Source of the DNA: Streptomyces spororaveus
GTDB taxonomy: Bacteria > Actinomycetota > Actinomycetes > Streptomycetales > Streptomycetaceae
Assembly (NCBI RefSeq): GCF_016755875.1
Contig: NZ_BNED01000002.1
Coordinates: 62,001 to 126,000 of the forward strand
Direction of reading: 5' to 3'
DNA: 64,000 nt
Below, piece after piece: positions 43,229-52,049 of the stretch. The first letter of the stretch is position 1. Each line of letters opens with the position of its first letter. The translations under genes were made by a program, and so were the position numbers. Under the pieces are notes generated by a model. The model was not told the DNA's origin and made no database searches. It saw nothing but the letters and a program-made list of their open reading frames with translations.

Positions 43229-44123
43229 AGGTTGGCGCCCCTCAAGAACAGCGCCCCACCAGCCGAAACACGGTGGTGGAAGCGCTTGCGGTGTCGGCCC
43301 GGTTGAGCCGAGGGCCACACTCTCGACCCGACACGACCCCCGCCGCACCCCTCGCCGGCGCCGGTTACCGGACACGGACATATCCGTCACAGTCACCTGC
43401 ACACCGCACGCATTCCGCCCGAACGTGCTCCTGACATTCACTGACAGCTACACCCACCCGCCCCACAAACCGGATATCAGGGTCGACAGGCTCCGGCGCA
43501 CTACCGGGCGCAGTCTTCCGCCGCTTCACCCGGCCGGACCAGTGGATCAAGTAACAACCGTTCTGCGGAATTCTTCGCACCCAAGTACGTGAATCGCACA
43601 TATGCCACAACCTGCGGCAGCCCGACGGTGTCTGAGGTGAGGAGCCTTCGGCCGCATGCCGCCGGGTGCCATGGCGCTCCTGAGAGGTGCACCCCTCTCG
43701 CGGTGCTGTTCGCTGAATCCGGGCGGCCACTGTCTGCTTGCGCCTCCTGGTGTTGGACCGTCAGGAGACGTGGCACACGCGTATCGGCAGCTCTCGCCGG
43801 CGTGGTCACGTTCTCCGCGCCCGTCACCTCGGAGTGGAGCCGCTCGTCGTGATGACGTCGCCCCGGCTCGCGCCCGGTTTCGTATGGGGGTCGATCGGAG
43901 AGCCGGAAATGCGTGCGCCTTTGCAACGGCGGGTGGTCAGGCCGATCACGGGGGTGGTACGGCGGGGAGCCGAGTTGGCGGCGATGTCCGGTGCGAGGGA
44001 TCACTGGAGGAGAGTGCAGGCCGATGCTGCGCTGGCCTGCTGACCTGGCCGAACGTCGACGTTCGACGCCAGAAATGTGGATCTTCTCGTGTACCGTCTC
44101 CAGGAACCTTGGGGGGAGGGATC
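43229..44123. other. 895-bp region without a confident gene
   Basis: Open frames exist on both strands but none shows a domain, signal peptide or good ribosome site. Sequence from 43390 to 43620 is less GC-rich than the flanks and may contain promoters for the lamin-tail gene and the toxin locus. I see no repeats. Confidence 0.4.
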
Positions 44124-44777
44124 ATGAGCGATGGCGGCCCAGACCTGGACATGGATCCGGTCGCGGTGCGAAACATCCAGGACGGTCTGCGTTCCGCGGT
44201 TGGGGAGTTGCGCGAGTTCGCGATGGGCACCTCGGCCGTGGCAGGTAATGGTTTGAGCCAGCTGGCGCCGACGGGTATGGAGGCCGGTCATCCGGCGGTC
44301 GCGGCGGCGTTGGAGGGGTTCTGCGAACGCTGGGACATGGGCGTGGCCAGTCTCTTCGTTCTCACCAGTGGGCTCGCGGAGCGCCTGGGCATCGGGGCCG
44401 GATCGGTGTGGGAGCAGGACCAGTACCTGAAGGGCACCTTCAAGGTGGTGGTCAACGCCGGTATCGGCAACCCCCATGCGTCGAACGAAGAGGTCGAGAA
44501 GAAGTCCCTGGAAGCGGTCCTCGCCGATCACGCGTTCAAGCGGGAGACGCCGGAGCAGGCCCGTCAGGCCCGGGAGGACTTCGACCGTACCTGGGCGGAC
44601 ACCAAGAAGGGCCTGCTCAACGAGGGTTTCGTCGGCGGCGTGGTGGAGGAAATTGCCGAAGCGCAGGGCATGGACCGCGAGACCCTCGACCGCATCCGCA
44701 ACCCGCAGGGCGGCGGCCAGCAGGGTGGCGGCCAGGACAGTGATCAGAGCGGGGTGCAGGGGGACGGTTCCCGATGA
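44124..44777 (+). CDS. Helical WXG100/LXG-like partner of RHS toxin
   Basis: The 217-residue protein (ATG 44124 with GGAGGG upstream) is helical: DMDPVAVRNIQDGLRSAVGE and FCERWDMGVASLFVLTSGLA resemble the paired helices of type VII secretion substrates or chaperones. The second half contains EDFDRTWADTKKGLLNEGFV and a Gly/Gln-rich tail (GGGQQGGGQDSDQSG). It overlaps the RHS gene by ATGA, so the two are co-translated. It probably acts as secretion chaperone or targeting factor for the toxin. Confidence 0.7.
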   Translation: MSDGGPDLDMDPVAVRNIQDGLRSAVGELREFAMGTSAVAGNGLSQLAPTGMEAGHPAVAAALEGFCERWDMGVASLFVLTSGLAERLGIGAGSVWEQDQYLKGTFKVVVNAGIGNPHASNEEVEKKSLEAVLADHAFKRETPEQARQAREDFDRTWADTKKGLLNEGFVGGVVEEIAEAQGMDRETLDRIRNPQGGGQQGGGQDSDQSGVQGDGSR

Positions 44778-47700
44778 GCGGCGGCAACTGGCTGGAGAAG
44801 GGTGCGGCCCTCACGGGCGACGCGGTCGAGTGGCTCGGCGACAAGGCAGCCGACAAGCTGGAGGATGTCGGCTGGCAGGGGGGCGCCAACGCGGTCCGGA
44901 ACACGGCGAACTCCGCAGCGAACCGTCTGGGCGCCGACGTCAGTGAGGTCGAGCTCGGCCAAAGTGACGATCCCAAGCAACTGGTCCACGGCAGCGCAAG
45001 CACCCTGCGGTCAACCGCCGGGCACCTGAACGACTTCCACGCGGCCTTCACCCGGACCGGGGAGGGCCTGAAGAAGTTGGGCACGGACGGCATCAAGGGT
45101 GCCGCTGCCGATGCCTTTCGGGACTCCGTCCAGGAGAAGGCGCCCCGCTGGTTCGCGGCCGCGGCCGCCTTCGAGACGGCAGCCGGCGCGGTGAGCCGCT
45201 TCGCCGACACAGTGACTTGGGCGCAGGGGCAGGCCAAGGAGGCGATCGACGAGTACAAGGCCGCCGTCAAGCTGTCGGAGAACGCCCAGGCCGCCTACGA
45301 CACGTGGGTCAAAGACTACGAGTCGGCTGTCAAGGCCCAGCAGGATCCGCTGCCGGCCCGCCCCATGGGTTTCACCGACCCGGGTACGGACGGCATCAAG
45401 GCCGCCCGGCAGAAGCTGGCCGAGGCGCGGCGCCAGCGCGACGACGTCGCCCAGTCGGTGGCACAGGCGTTGGAGAAGGCTAGGGACGCTGCGCCGAAGG
45501 TGTCTGCCGCGGACGCAGCGCTGGTCGAGATCGTCCGCAAGAGCGCCGAGATGGAACACTTCGTCGGCGGAATCGCCAAGGGTACGGCCGGCCTGGTCAA
45601 CTTCGCCCGCGGGCTCGACTCCCACGACCCGTACAACATCAACCACCCGACCGTTGCCCAGATGGGCCTCAACAGCATGAGCGCCGGTTTCCTCACGGCG
45701 GCCAACGACCCTGCCGCGGCGGCCAAGGCCATGCTGGACCAGGCTATGAGGGATCCGTACGAGTTCGGCGGCACACTCGTCCCGGAAGCCATCGGCCCCA
45801 AGGGAGGTGGCCTGCTGGCCGGCACTACCCGTAGAGCCACCACAGCAGCCAAACTCCTCGACGACGCGAAGCACCTGGACGGCAAAAAGCCGGGCGGCAG
45901 CCGCGGGGATCACGAGAAGGATCCCGGCGGCAGCCGCGGGGATCACGAGAAGGATCCGAACCACAACAGCAATCAGTGTGGCGACAACGTGTGCGACGGC
46001 GACCCGGTGGACATGGCGACCGGCCGCGTGCTGCTGCCGCAGACGGACATCGCCCTGCCCGGAGCACTTCCCCTCGTGTTTCGGCGTACTTTCGACTCTT
46101 CGCACCGTTCAGGTCGCTGGTTCGGTCCCGCCTGGTCCAGCACGGTGGACCAGCGGCTGGAGATCGACACCGAAGGCGTGGTCTTCAGCTGCGACGAGGG
46201 CAGCCTGTTGGCGTACCCCCACCCGACCCCCGGCGCCCCGGTCATGCCCACACACGGCCGTCGGTGGCCGCTGGACCGGGTCGAGAACGGCTACACCCTC
46301 ACAGATCCGGACACCGGCAGGGTTTGGCACTTCACCGACCACAGCGACGAGCTCGCGCTCCTGGCCCAAGTCGACGACCGCAACGGACGCTGGATCAGCT
46401 TCGAACACGACGAAGAGGGCGCACCGACCTCGATCGTCCACCACGGCGGATACCACCTGAAGCTCACGACGAACGAAGGCCGGGTGACGGCCCTCCACCT
46501 TGCGGGAGCGGCTGCGGACGGCTCCGACCAGGAGATCCTCCGCTACGGTTACACCGACGGCCACCTGACCGAGGTCACCAATTCCTCCGGCCGCCCTCTG
46601 CGCTTCGACTGCGACGAACACGGCCGCATCACCGCGTGGACCGACACCAACGGCAGCCGCTACAACTACGTCTACGACGACCGGGACCGCTGCACCTACC
46701 AGTCCGGTATCAACGGCCACGTCGAATCGCGGTTCACCTGGGACGATCCGGACCCAGCGACCGGCCTGCGCACGACGTCCATCACCGATGGCCTCGGCCA
46801 CACGAAGCGCTTCGTGGTCGACGAGCGTTCCCATATCGTCGCCGAGATCGACGCCTTGGGGGCGGTCACCCGCTTCGAGTACGACCGGGACAACCGACTG
46901 CTATCCCGGACGGACCCGCTGAGCCACATCAGCCGCTTCACTTACGGCGAGCACGGCCGAATATCGGTGATGGAGCGTCCGGACGGACGACAGGCCCGGA
47001 TCGAGTACGACGACAACCGGATGCCGGTACGCATCGTCGGCGCCGACGGGAACGTCACGTGCCAGACCTTCGACGAGCGCGGAAACCGCACGTCGGTGAC
47101 CACCCCCTCGGGGGCGACGACGCAGTTCGACTACGACGCGGCAGGCCGGCTCACAGCGGTGACCGATCCGCTCGGGGGCACCACCCGACTGGTCCTGGAC
47201 CCCCGGGGTCTGCCCGTCGAGGTCACCGATCCGTCGGGTGCCACGACCCGATACGAACACGATTCCTTCGGCCGTAGGGTCCAGGTCACCGACGCCCTCG
47301 GTGCACAGACACGCATGGAGTGGACGGTCGAGGGCCGGCCGTCCCGGCGCACAGCACCCGACGGCACCGTGGAGTCCTGGACGTACGACGGCGAGGGCAA
47401 CTGCCTCAGCCACACCGACTCCATGGGCGGCACGACACACTTCGCGTTCACGGACTTCGACCTGTTGACGGCGCGCACGGGCCCGGACGGGATTCGTCAC
47501 GAGTTCTCCTACGACACCAATCTGCGACTGACGCGTGTAACTAACCCGCAGGGTCTGACCTGGGACTATGCCTACGACGGGGCAGGACGCCTGGTCATGG
47601 AGACGGACTTCGACGGCCGGGCCCTGAGTTACGGCTACGACGCTGCGGGCCGTCTGACCTCGCGGGTGAACGGTCTGGGGCAGCGCATCGACTTCACGCA

Positions 47701-49504
47701 CGATGCCCTCGGCCAGGTGATCCGCAAAGAGGTCGAAGGCCACGGGGCCACGACCTTCGAGTACGACATCTTCGATGAACTCGCGGTGGCTGTCGGCCCT
47801 GACGCCGCGCTGGAACGTATGCGCGACCGCTATGGCCGCCTGCAGTCCGAGACAGTCAATGGCCGGACGCTGACATATCGATATGACACGGTAGGCCGCC
47901 GGGTGGGGAGGACGACGCCCGGCGGTGCGGTCAGCGAATGGTCGTACGACGCAGCCGGCCGCAGAACGAAGCTCACCACGTCCGGACGCGACATCGCCTT
48001 CTCCTTCGACGCCCTGGGCCGGGAGGTGGGGCGCACCGTATCGGACTTCGTGGCGCTGACGGCGTCGTTCGACGAGATGCACCGTTTGACGACTCAGGAG
48101 GTCACGTCCGGGGGCCGTGACCTCCAGCACCGCGCCTACACCTACGGCGCGGGCGGCGGTCTCGTCGGCATCAGCGACGCACTCTCCGGTGCCCGTGGTT
48201 TCGACGTTGACTCGGCCGGTCGCGTCACTGCCGTCCACGCGCACGGATGGACCGAGCGGTACGCCTACGACGACGCAGGAAACCAAACCGAGGCATCGTG
48301 GCCGGCAACCCACCCGTCGCACTCCGCGACGGGTACCCGGACGTACGAGGGCACCCGGATCGTCGGCGCGGGTGCCGTCCGCTACGAACACGACGGCCAG
48401 GGCCGAGTCGTCCTGCGCCAGAGGACGCGACTGTCCCGGAAACCCGACACCTGGCGCTACGAGTGGGACGCGGAGGACCGTCTCACCGCGGTGACGACAC
48501 CAGACGGCATGGTCTGGCGGTACGCGTACGACCCCCTGGGCCGACGAATATCCAAGCAGTCCCCTTCCGAGACCGTCCACTTCACCTGGGACGGCACGAC
48601 CCTCTGCGAACAGACGACCGCGAACGTCGTCCTGACCTGGGACCACGCGGGCCAGCGGCCCCTGTCCCAGACGGAACGCCGCACGGACACCGACGACGAG
48701 CGCTTCTTCGCCATCGTCACCGACCTGATCGGTACCCCGACCGAACTCGTCGACGAGTCGGGCGAGCTGGCCTGGCGCACCCGCGCCACCCTCTGGGGCA
48801 CGACCACGTGGAACCGTGACGCCACGGCATACACCCCATTCCGCTTCCCGGGCCAGTACTTCGACCCCGAATCGGGACTCCACTACAACTACTTCCGCTA
48901 CTACGACCCCGAATCGGCCCGCTACCTCAGCCAGGACCCCCTCGGCCTCGCCCCGGCCCCGAACCCCACGGCCTACGTCCACAACCCCCTGTTGTGGGCC
49001 GATCCCCTCGGCCTCCTCCCCTGCAAGAAGAACGAGCCGGACGACCCAACGTGGGACGGCAGGGTCGTCTACGGCAAACCGGACGCCGAGGGACGCCCAA
49101 CAGCAATGCACGCCACGCTGGGGCGGGACATGATGGGGAAGAACCCCACAGATCCCCACGGGGATCCGCCCGGTTGGCAGAAGGACCAGGGGTACAACCG
49201 AGCCCACCTCCTTGGCGCACAGCTCGGCGGATCCAACTGGAATCCAGCGAATTTCGTCACCATGCACGCCTACGCCAATTCTCCCGTCATGCGGCACATT
49301 GAGAACCAGGTCAGGGCCGCAGTGGAAGGCGGCGAGACAATCCAGTACAGCGTCACCCCCCGATACAACGGGACTGATAAAATTCCCACCGGGGTATACA
49401 TCGAGGCTTATGGATCCAACGGCTTCAAGTTCACCCAGCACCGCAGCACCGGAATAACCGAATCAGGCAACACCGCGTTCATTCCCAATCAACCGAGGCA
49501 GTGA
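44774..49504 (+). CDS. RHS/YD-repeat polymorphic toxin with C-terminal nuclease domain
   Basis: The 1576-residue protein has a helical N-terminal region (1-330) with WXG-like helices, two exact copies of GGSRGDHEKDP (about 374-396), a DUF6531 start (DPVDMATGRVLLPQTDI, about 413-429), and about 20 YD repeats (for example YDAAGRLTAVTDPLGGTTRL). The RHS core box FPGQYFDPESGLHYNYFRYY with DPESARYLSQDPLGL is at about 1357-1390. The last 150 residues are a toxin tip: GYNRAHLLGAQLGGSNWNPA, NFVTMHAYANSPVM, as in DNA/RNA non-specific endonucleases of the His-Me type. A SUKH immunity gene follows. Confidence 0.93.
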   Translation: MSGGNWLEKGAALTGDAVEWLGDKAADKLEDVGWQGGANAVRNTANSAANRLGADVSEVELGQSDDPKQLVHGSASTLRSTAGHLNDFHAAFTRTGEGLKKLGTDGIKGAAADAFRDSVQEKAPRWFAAAAAFETAAGAVSRFADTVTWAQGQAKEAIDEYKAAVKLSENAQAAYDTWVKDYESAVKAQQDPLPARPMGFTDPGTDGIKAARQKLAEARRQRDDVAQSVAQALEKARDAAPKVSAADAALVEIVRKSAEMEHFVGGIAKGTAGLVNFARGLDSHDPYNINHPTVAQMGLNSMSAGFLTAANDPAAAAKAMLDQAMRDPYEFGGTLVPEAIGPKGGGLLAGTTRRATTAAKLLDDAKHLDGKKPGGSRGDHEKDPGGSRGDHEKDPNHNSNQCGDNVCDGDPVDMATGRVLLPQTDIALPGALPLVFRRTFDSSHRSGRWFGPAWSSTVDQRLEIDTEGVVFSCDEGSLLAYPHPTPGAPVMPTHGRRWPLDRVENGYTLTDPDTGRVWHFTDHSDELALLAQVDDRNGRWISFEHDEEGAPTSIVHHGGYHLKLTTNEGRVTALHLAGAAADGSDQEILRYGYTDGHLTEVTNSSGRPLRFDCDEHGRITAWTDTNGSRYNYVYDDRDRCTYQSGINGHVESRFTWDDPDPATGLRTTSITDGLGHTKRFVVDERSHIVAEIDALGAVTRFEYDRDNRLLSRTDPLSHISRFTYGEHGRISVMERPDGRQARIEYDDNRMPVRIVGADGNVTCQTFDERGNRTSVTTPSGATTQFDYDAAGRLTAVTDPLGGTTRLVLDPRGLPVEVTDPSGATTRYEHDSFGRRVQVTDALGAQTRMEWTVEGRPSRRTAPDGTVESWTYDGEGNCLSHTDSMGGTTHFAFTDFDLLTARTGPDGIRHEFSYDTNLRLTRVTNPQGLTWDYAYDGAGRLVMETDFDGRALSYGYDAAGRLTSRVNGLGQRIDFTHDALGQVIRKEVEGHGATTFEYDIFDELAVAVGPDAALERMRDRYGRLQSETVNGRTLTYRYDTVGRRVGRTTPGGAVSEWSYDAAGRRTKLTTSGRDIAFSFDALGREVGRTVSDFVALTASFDEMHRLTTQEVTSGGRDLQHRAYTYGAGGGLVGISDALSGARGFDVDSAGRVTAVHAHGWTERYAYDDAGNQTEASWPATHPSHSATGTRTYEGTRIVGAGAVRYEHDGQGRVVLRQRTRLSRKPDTWRYEWDAEDRLTAVTTPDGMVWRYAYDPLGRRISKQSPSETVHFTWDGTTLCEQTTANVVLTWDHAGQRPLSQTERRTDTDDERFFAIVTDLIGTPTELVDESGELAWRTRATLWGTTTWNRDATAYTPFRFPGQYFDPESGLHYNYFRYYDPESARYLSQDPLGLAPAPNPTAYVHNPLLWADPLGLLPCKKNEPDDPTWDGRVVYGKPDAEGRPTAMHATLGRDMMGKNPTDPHGDPPGWQKDQGYNRAHLLGAQLGGSNWNPANFVTMHAYANSPVMRHIENQVRAAVEGGETIQYSVTPRYNGTDKIPTGVYIEAYGSNGFKFTQHRSTGITESGNTAFIPNQPRQ

Positions 49505-49601
49505 CGAGAGCAGTCGAGCAGGCACGACTCGCCGACACCTGCCCGCCTACCGTCATCCCGTCCATCCGGACTCGCCAACCCTCAGGAACAGGACCCCCGC
49601 C

Positions 49602-50135
49602 GTGAGCAACGCCCTTGCACGCCTTCTCGAAATCGCCCCTGCACCGAGCCAGCCCCTCGACAAGGGCTGGAGCGAGGTCGAACAAACTCTCGCGGTAGGG
49701 CTCCCCAACGACTACAAGGAGCTCATCGGCGTCTACGGAGGAAGCAACTGGGACGACTACCTCTATGTCCTGGAGCCCGACTGCCCCAACAAGCACTACG
49801 ACCTCCTCAAGTGGGCCAAGTACCAGTTCGAAGACCTGCAAGAACTGTGGACGTTTGAAAAGAAGCCGGAAGAACTGGAGACCGAAGGGTCCGTAGTTAT
49901 CCCGTGGGCAACCACCGACAACGGAGAATGCCTTTACTGGCTCGTTCTTCCTGGTGTCGATCCGAACGAATGGACCGTCATGGTGAACGAAGCTAGGGGC
50001 CCCCGATGGGAACATTACTCCGTATCGTGCACGCAATTCCTCGCGTCCGCCCTTACCGGAGAGCTGCAGTCGAACATCCTCTCCTCATCGTTCCCCCTGG
50101 CCACCCATGAATTCCGCCGCCTCGGCCCTGTATGA
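49602..50135 (+). CDS. SMI1/KNR4 (SUKH) immunity protein
   Basis: The 177-residue protein shows the SUKH pattern: WSEVEQTLAVGLPNDYKELI, GVYGGSNWDDYLYVLEPDC, then VVIPWATTDNGECLYWLVLP and an aromatic C-terminus. SUKH proteins neutralise nuclease tips of polymorphic toxins. It lies 97 bases downstream of the RHS toxin gene, on the same strand, so it is the cognate immunity protein by position. Its GC is lower than the RHS core, as usual for exchangeable toxin tips and immunity genes. Confidence 0.88.
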   Translation: MSNALARLLEIAPAPSQPLDKGWSEVEQTLAVGLPNDYKELIGVYGGSNWDDYLYVLEPDCPNKHYDLLKWAKYQFEDLQELWTFEKKPEELETEGSVVIPWATTDNGECLYWLVLPGVDPNEWTVMVNEARGPRWEHYSVSCTQFLASALTGELQSNILSSSFPLATHEFRRLGPV

Positions 50136-51105
50136 CGATGCGGCGCGCCGGCCGCCGCGTTAGCGGCCGTCCACGACCAGCTGCCGCCTGCCTACAGACG
50201 CGGTCTGGTCCGCTCCCGCGCCCGGTGACTGCACCAGCCCTTGAACGGTCCCCATAGCGACTCCTCCCGGCGCCGGGACGCCCCGGCCTCTGCCCGAAGT
50301 CCGGGGAAGTAGTCGTAGCCAGCCGAGAGCTGACGAGCAGCTACGAGTGCGCCTGCGGTACCTGGGCCCGGATCACCCACAGGGAGACTCTCCCCCAGCT
50401 CCCCATGCCGGAGGGGGGGGAGCGGTCCCCGTTGTCCGGAGAGCCGATTGAGGCTCCGGCCGCTCCACGTCCCGTCGTGGACGGGCTGCTGCGCATGGCG
50501 CCGCCCGTACCAACCCAAGGGTGGCGGGCGGCCCCGACCGTCAGCAGCGGCGGCTCCAGCGTGTACGCGATCACGGCCTGGCTGCCCGGCCACGGGCGAA
50601 GGCGCCGCTAAACGCCCACCGTCGGTGACTCGACGGAGAGGACCTCGATCGAGGACGGCCTGGCAGTGAGCCGCTACGCGATCTCAGGCGACCGCCGCGC
50701 CCTGCGCGGCACCCTTCTGTGATGACGACCTGCTGCCCCTTCGCCCGCTGCTTGTAGCGGTAGCAGCAGGCTGCCAAGTTGTTGCTGCTTGTCGGCGTGG
50801 GGGTGCCACTCCTGGTTCTGGTGGCGGCCGTCGGACAGCAGCAGGGTGCTGTCGTGGGTACAGCGCAGCATTTGCATGGACACAAGCGGGGCACGGGTAG
50901 CAGGCCGGCCCCGGCGGGGCAGCGGCGGGCGACTGCTGCTTGCTGCTCCTGCCTTGCTGCAAGTAGCAAGGCAGCGCTGCCGTGTTCTACTGCTCCAGAA
51001 CAAACTGGTGCAACTGGTGCTACCGCACAGGCACCGGCCGGGAACGACCACGGCGCCGCTCCCGGTGGGGAGGTCGCCGTTGTGGTGCTGGCGTGTAGCG
51101 GCGGT
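50136..51105. other. 970-bp region: possible gene fossil and AGC-rich tract
   Basis: A plus frame with no start (about 50255-50611) reads LCPKSGEVVVASRELTSSYE, CACGTWARITHRETLPQL and then MPEGGERSP, with two zinc-ligand pairs, so it looks like a 5'-truncated zinc-ribbon gene. From about 50730 to 51010 the sequence is full of AGC/TGC-rich near-repeats (GCTTGCTGCTCC, TTGCTGCAAGTAGCAAGG). No complete gene is supported; the tract could be an iteron field or an eroded gene. Confidence 0.4.
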
Positions 51106-51524
51106 TCAGCCGGCGAGCCGGAGCTTGGGCCGCACCTCAGGGGCCGGGGCGTCCTCGCCGCCGTCCGGGTCCGGGTCGAAGCCGTTGCCTGTCCGGGCGC
51201 CTCGGGCCCGCGGGGGCCGGATGTCGCCGGTGGGGAAGGTCAGCGGCCACACGAAGGTCTCGGGGTCCTTGAGGTGGTTGACCCTGTGGTCGAGGACTCG
51301 TAGCCGGCCTGGAGCGGGTGGATGAGGACGGTGCCCTTGCGCTGCCGTTCGCTGAGGATGCCCTTGTCCCGTAGCTGCCCGATCGCGCGGGAGACGACGG
51401 ACTGGGTGCGCCCCGAGGCGTTCGGCGATGTCCTGCTGTCGGATGCGGAGCAGGCCCCCGGGCCTTTGCGGGCGGTGAGAACGTCGAAGGCAGGCGTCCC
51501 GGCATGGGCTCGGTGGGGGCTCAT
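51106..51524 (-). pseudogene. Winged-helix regulator with several frameshifts
   Basis: Reading leftward from ATG 51524, one protein can be assembled by switching frames at least twice: MSPHRAHAGTPAFDVLTARK, then LLRIRQQDIAERLG, then VVSRAIGQLRDKGILSERQR and KGTVLIHPLQAGYES, then DHRVNHLKDPETFVWPLTFP and EVRPKLRLAG to the stop. The core is a winged helix with a recognition helix and wing. The gene is degraded. It lies just beyond composite repeat A and the end of the primase operon. Confidence 0.65.
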
Positions 51525-51563
51525 CGCTACCTCGGCTCCATGCCTCCGGCGGCAGTCTCGGTT

Positions 51564-51627
51564 CAGTCGCTTCCTTAAAATTGCAGGTCAGAGACCTGTC
51601 GACGGAAAGTCAGCGACTGAAGCGACC
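51564..51627 (-). repeat. Composite repeat, copy A
   Basis: On the plus strand: CAGTCGCTT (51564), GCAGGTCA (51583-51590), 20 nt, then CAGCGACTGAAGCGAC (51611-51626). The order and spacing equal those of copies B, C, D and E near the prim-pol gene. It lies downstream of the helicase operon. Confidence 0.75.
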
Positions 51628-51674
51628 CAAGGGCAGACACGTGTTCTCATTTTTCGGATTCTCAGCTTGAGGCG

Positions 51675-52049
51675 TTAGATCTCGGCGGCCTGCGCCGGCC
51701 TCTCCGACCTTTGGGTCTTCCGGCCCTTGCTCCCGGCCGTCAGCGTGGTCGGGTCGACAGCTTCGGCGGGGGCTCCGGAGGAGTAGAGGCCGTCCGGGAC
51801 GGTGTCGCGGTCGTGGGGCAGGAGCCAGAAAACGCGACGGCGGAAGGTTCCGCTGGAGCGGGAGGGCTTTGCCTGCGGCCCCAGCTGGGCGTAGCCGACG
51901 AGGCGGCCGTCGCGGTGGTAGGCGGGTTTGCCGCGGCGGGTGGGGAGCCGGTCGAGAGACTGGCGGACGTAGTCGAGTTCGGTGACGTCTTCGAGCCAGA
52001 TCAGGTCGACTTCGTGGTGGATCTCGTCGTCGGAGATGAGCGAGCTCAT
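51675..52049 (-). CDS. Hypothetical protein in primase operon (124 aa)
   Basis: The ATG at 52049 overlaps the helicase stop as ATGA. The product starts MSSLISDDEIHHEVDLIWLE with an acidic N-terminus, then a basic middle (RRGKPAYHRDGRLVGYAQLG) and FRRRVFWLLPHDRDTVPDGL. I do not recognise it. Position as the third coupled gene of the prim-pol/helicase operon suggests a replication accessory factor. Confidence 0.7.
   Translation of the reverse strand: MSSLISDDEIHHEVDLIWLEDVTELDYVRQSLDRLPTRRGKPAYHRDGRLVGYAQLGPQAKPSRSSGTFRRRVFWLLPHDRDTVPDGLYSSGAPAEAVDPTTLTAGSKGRKTQRSERPAQAAEI

Noticed and set aside
43501..44004. A 167-residue leftward frame upstream of the toxin locus
   Set aside because: No recognisable residues, no ribosome site, and the region is likely to hold promoters.
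46901..49441. An 846-residue leftward frame opposite the RHS gene
   Set aside because: The RHS frame has clear YD repeats and the core box; the antisense frame only mirrors its codon bias.
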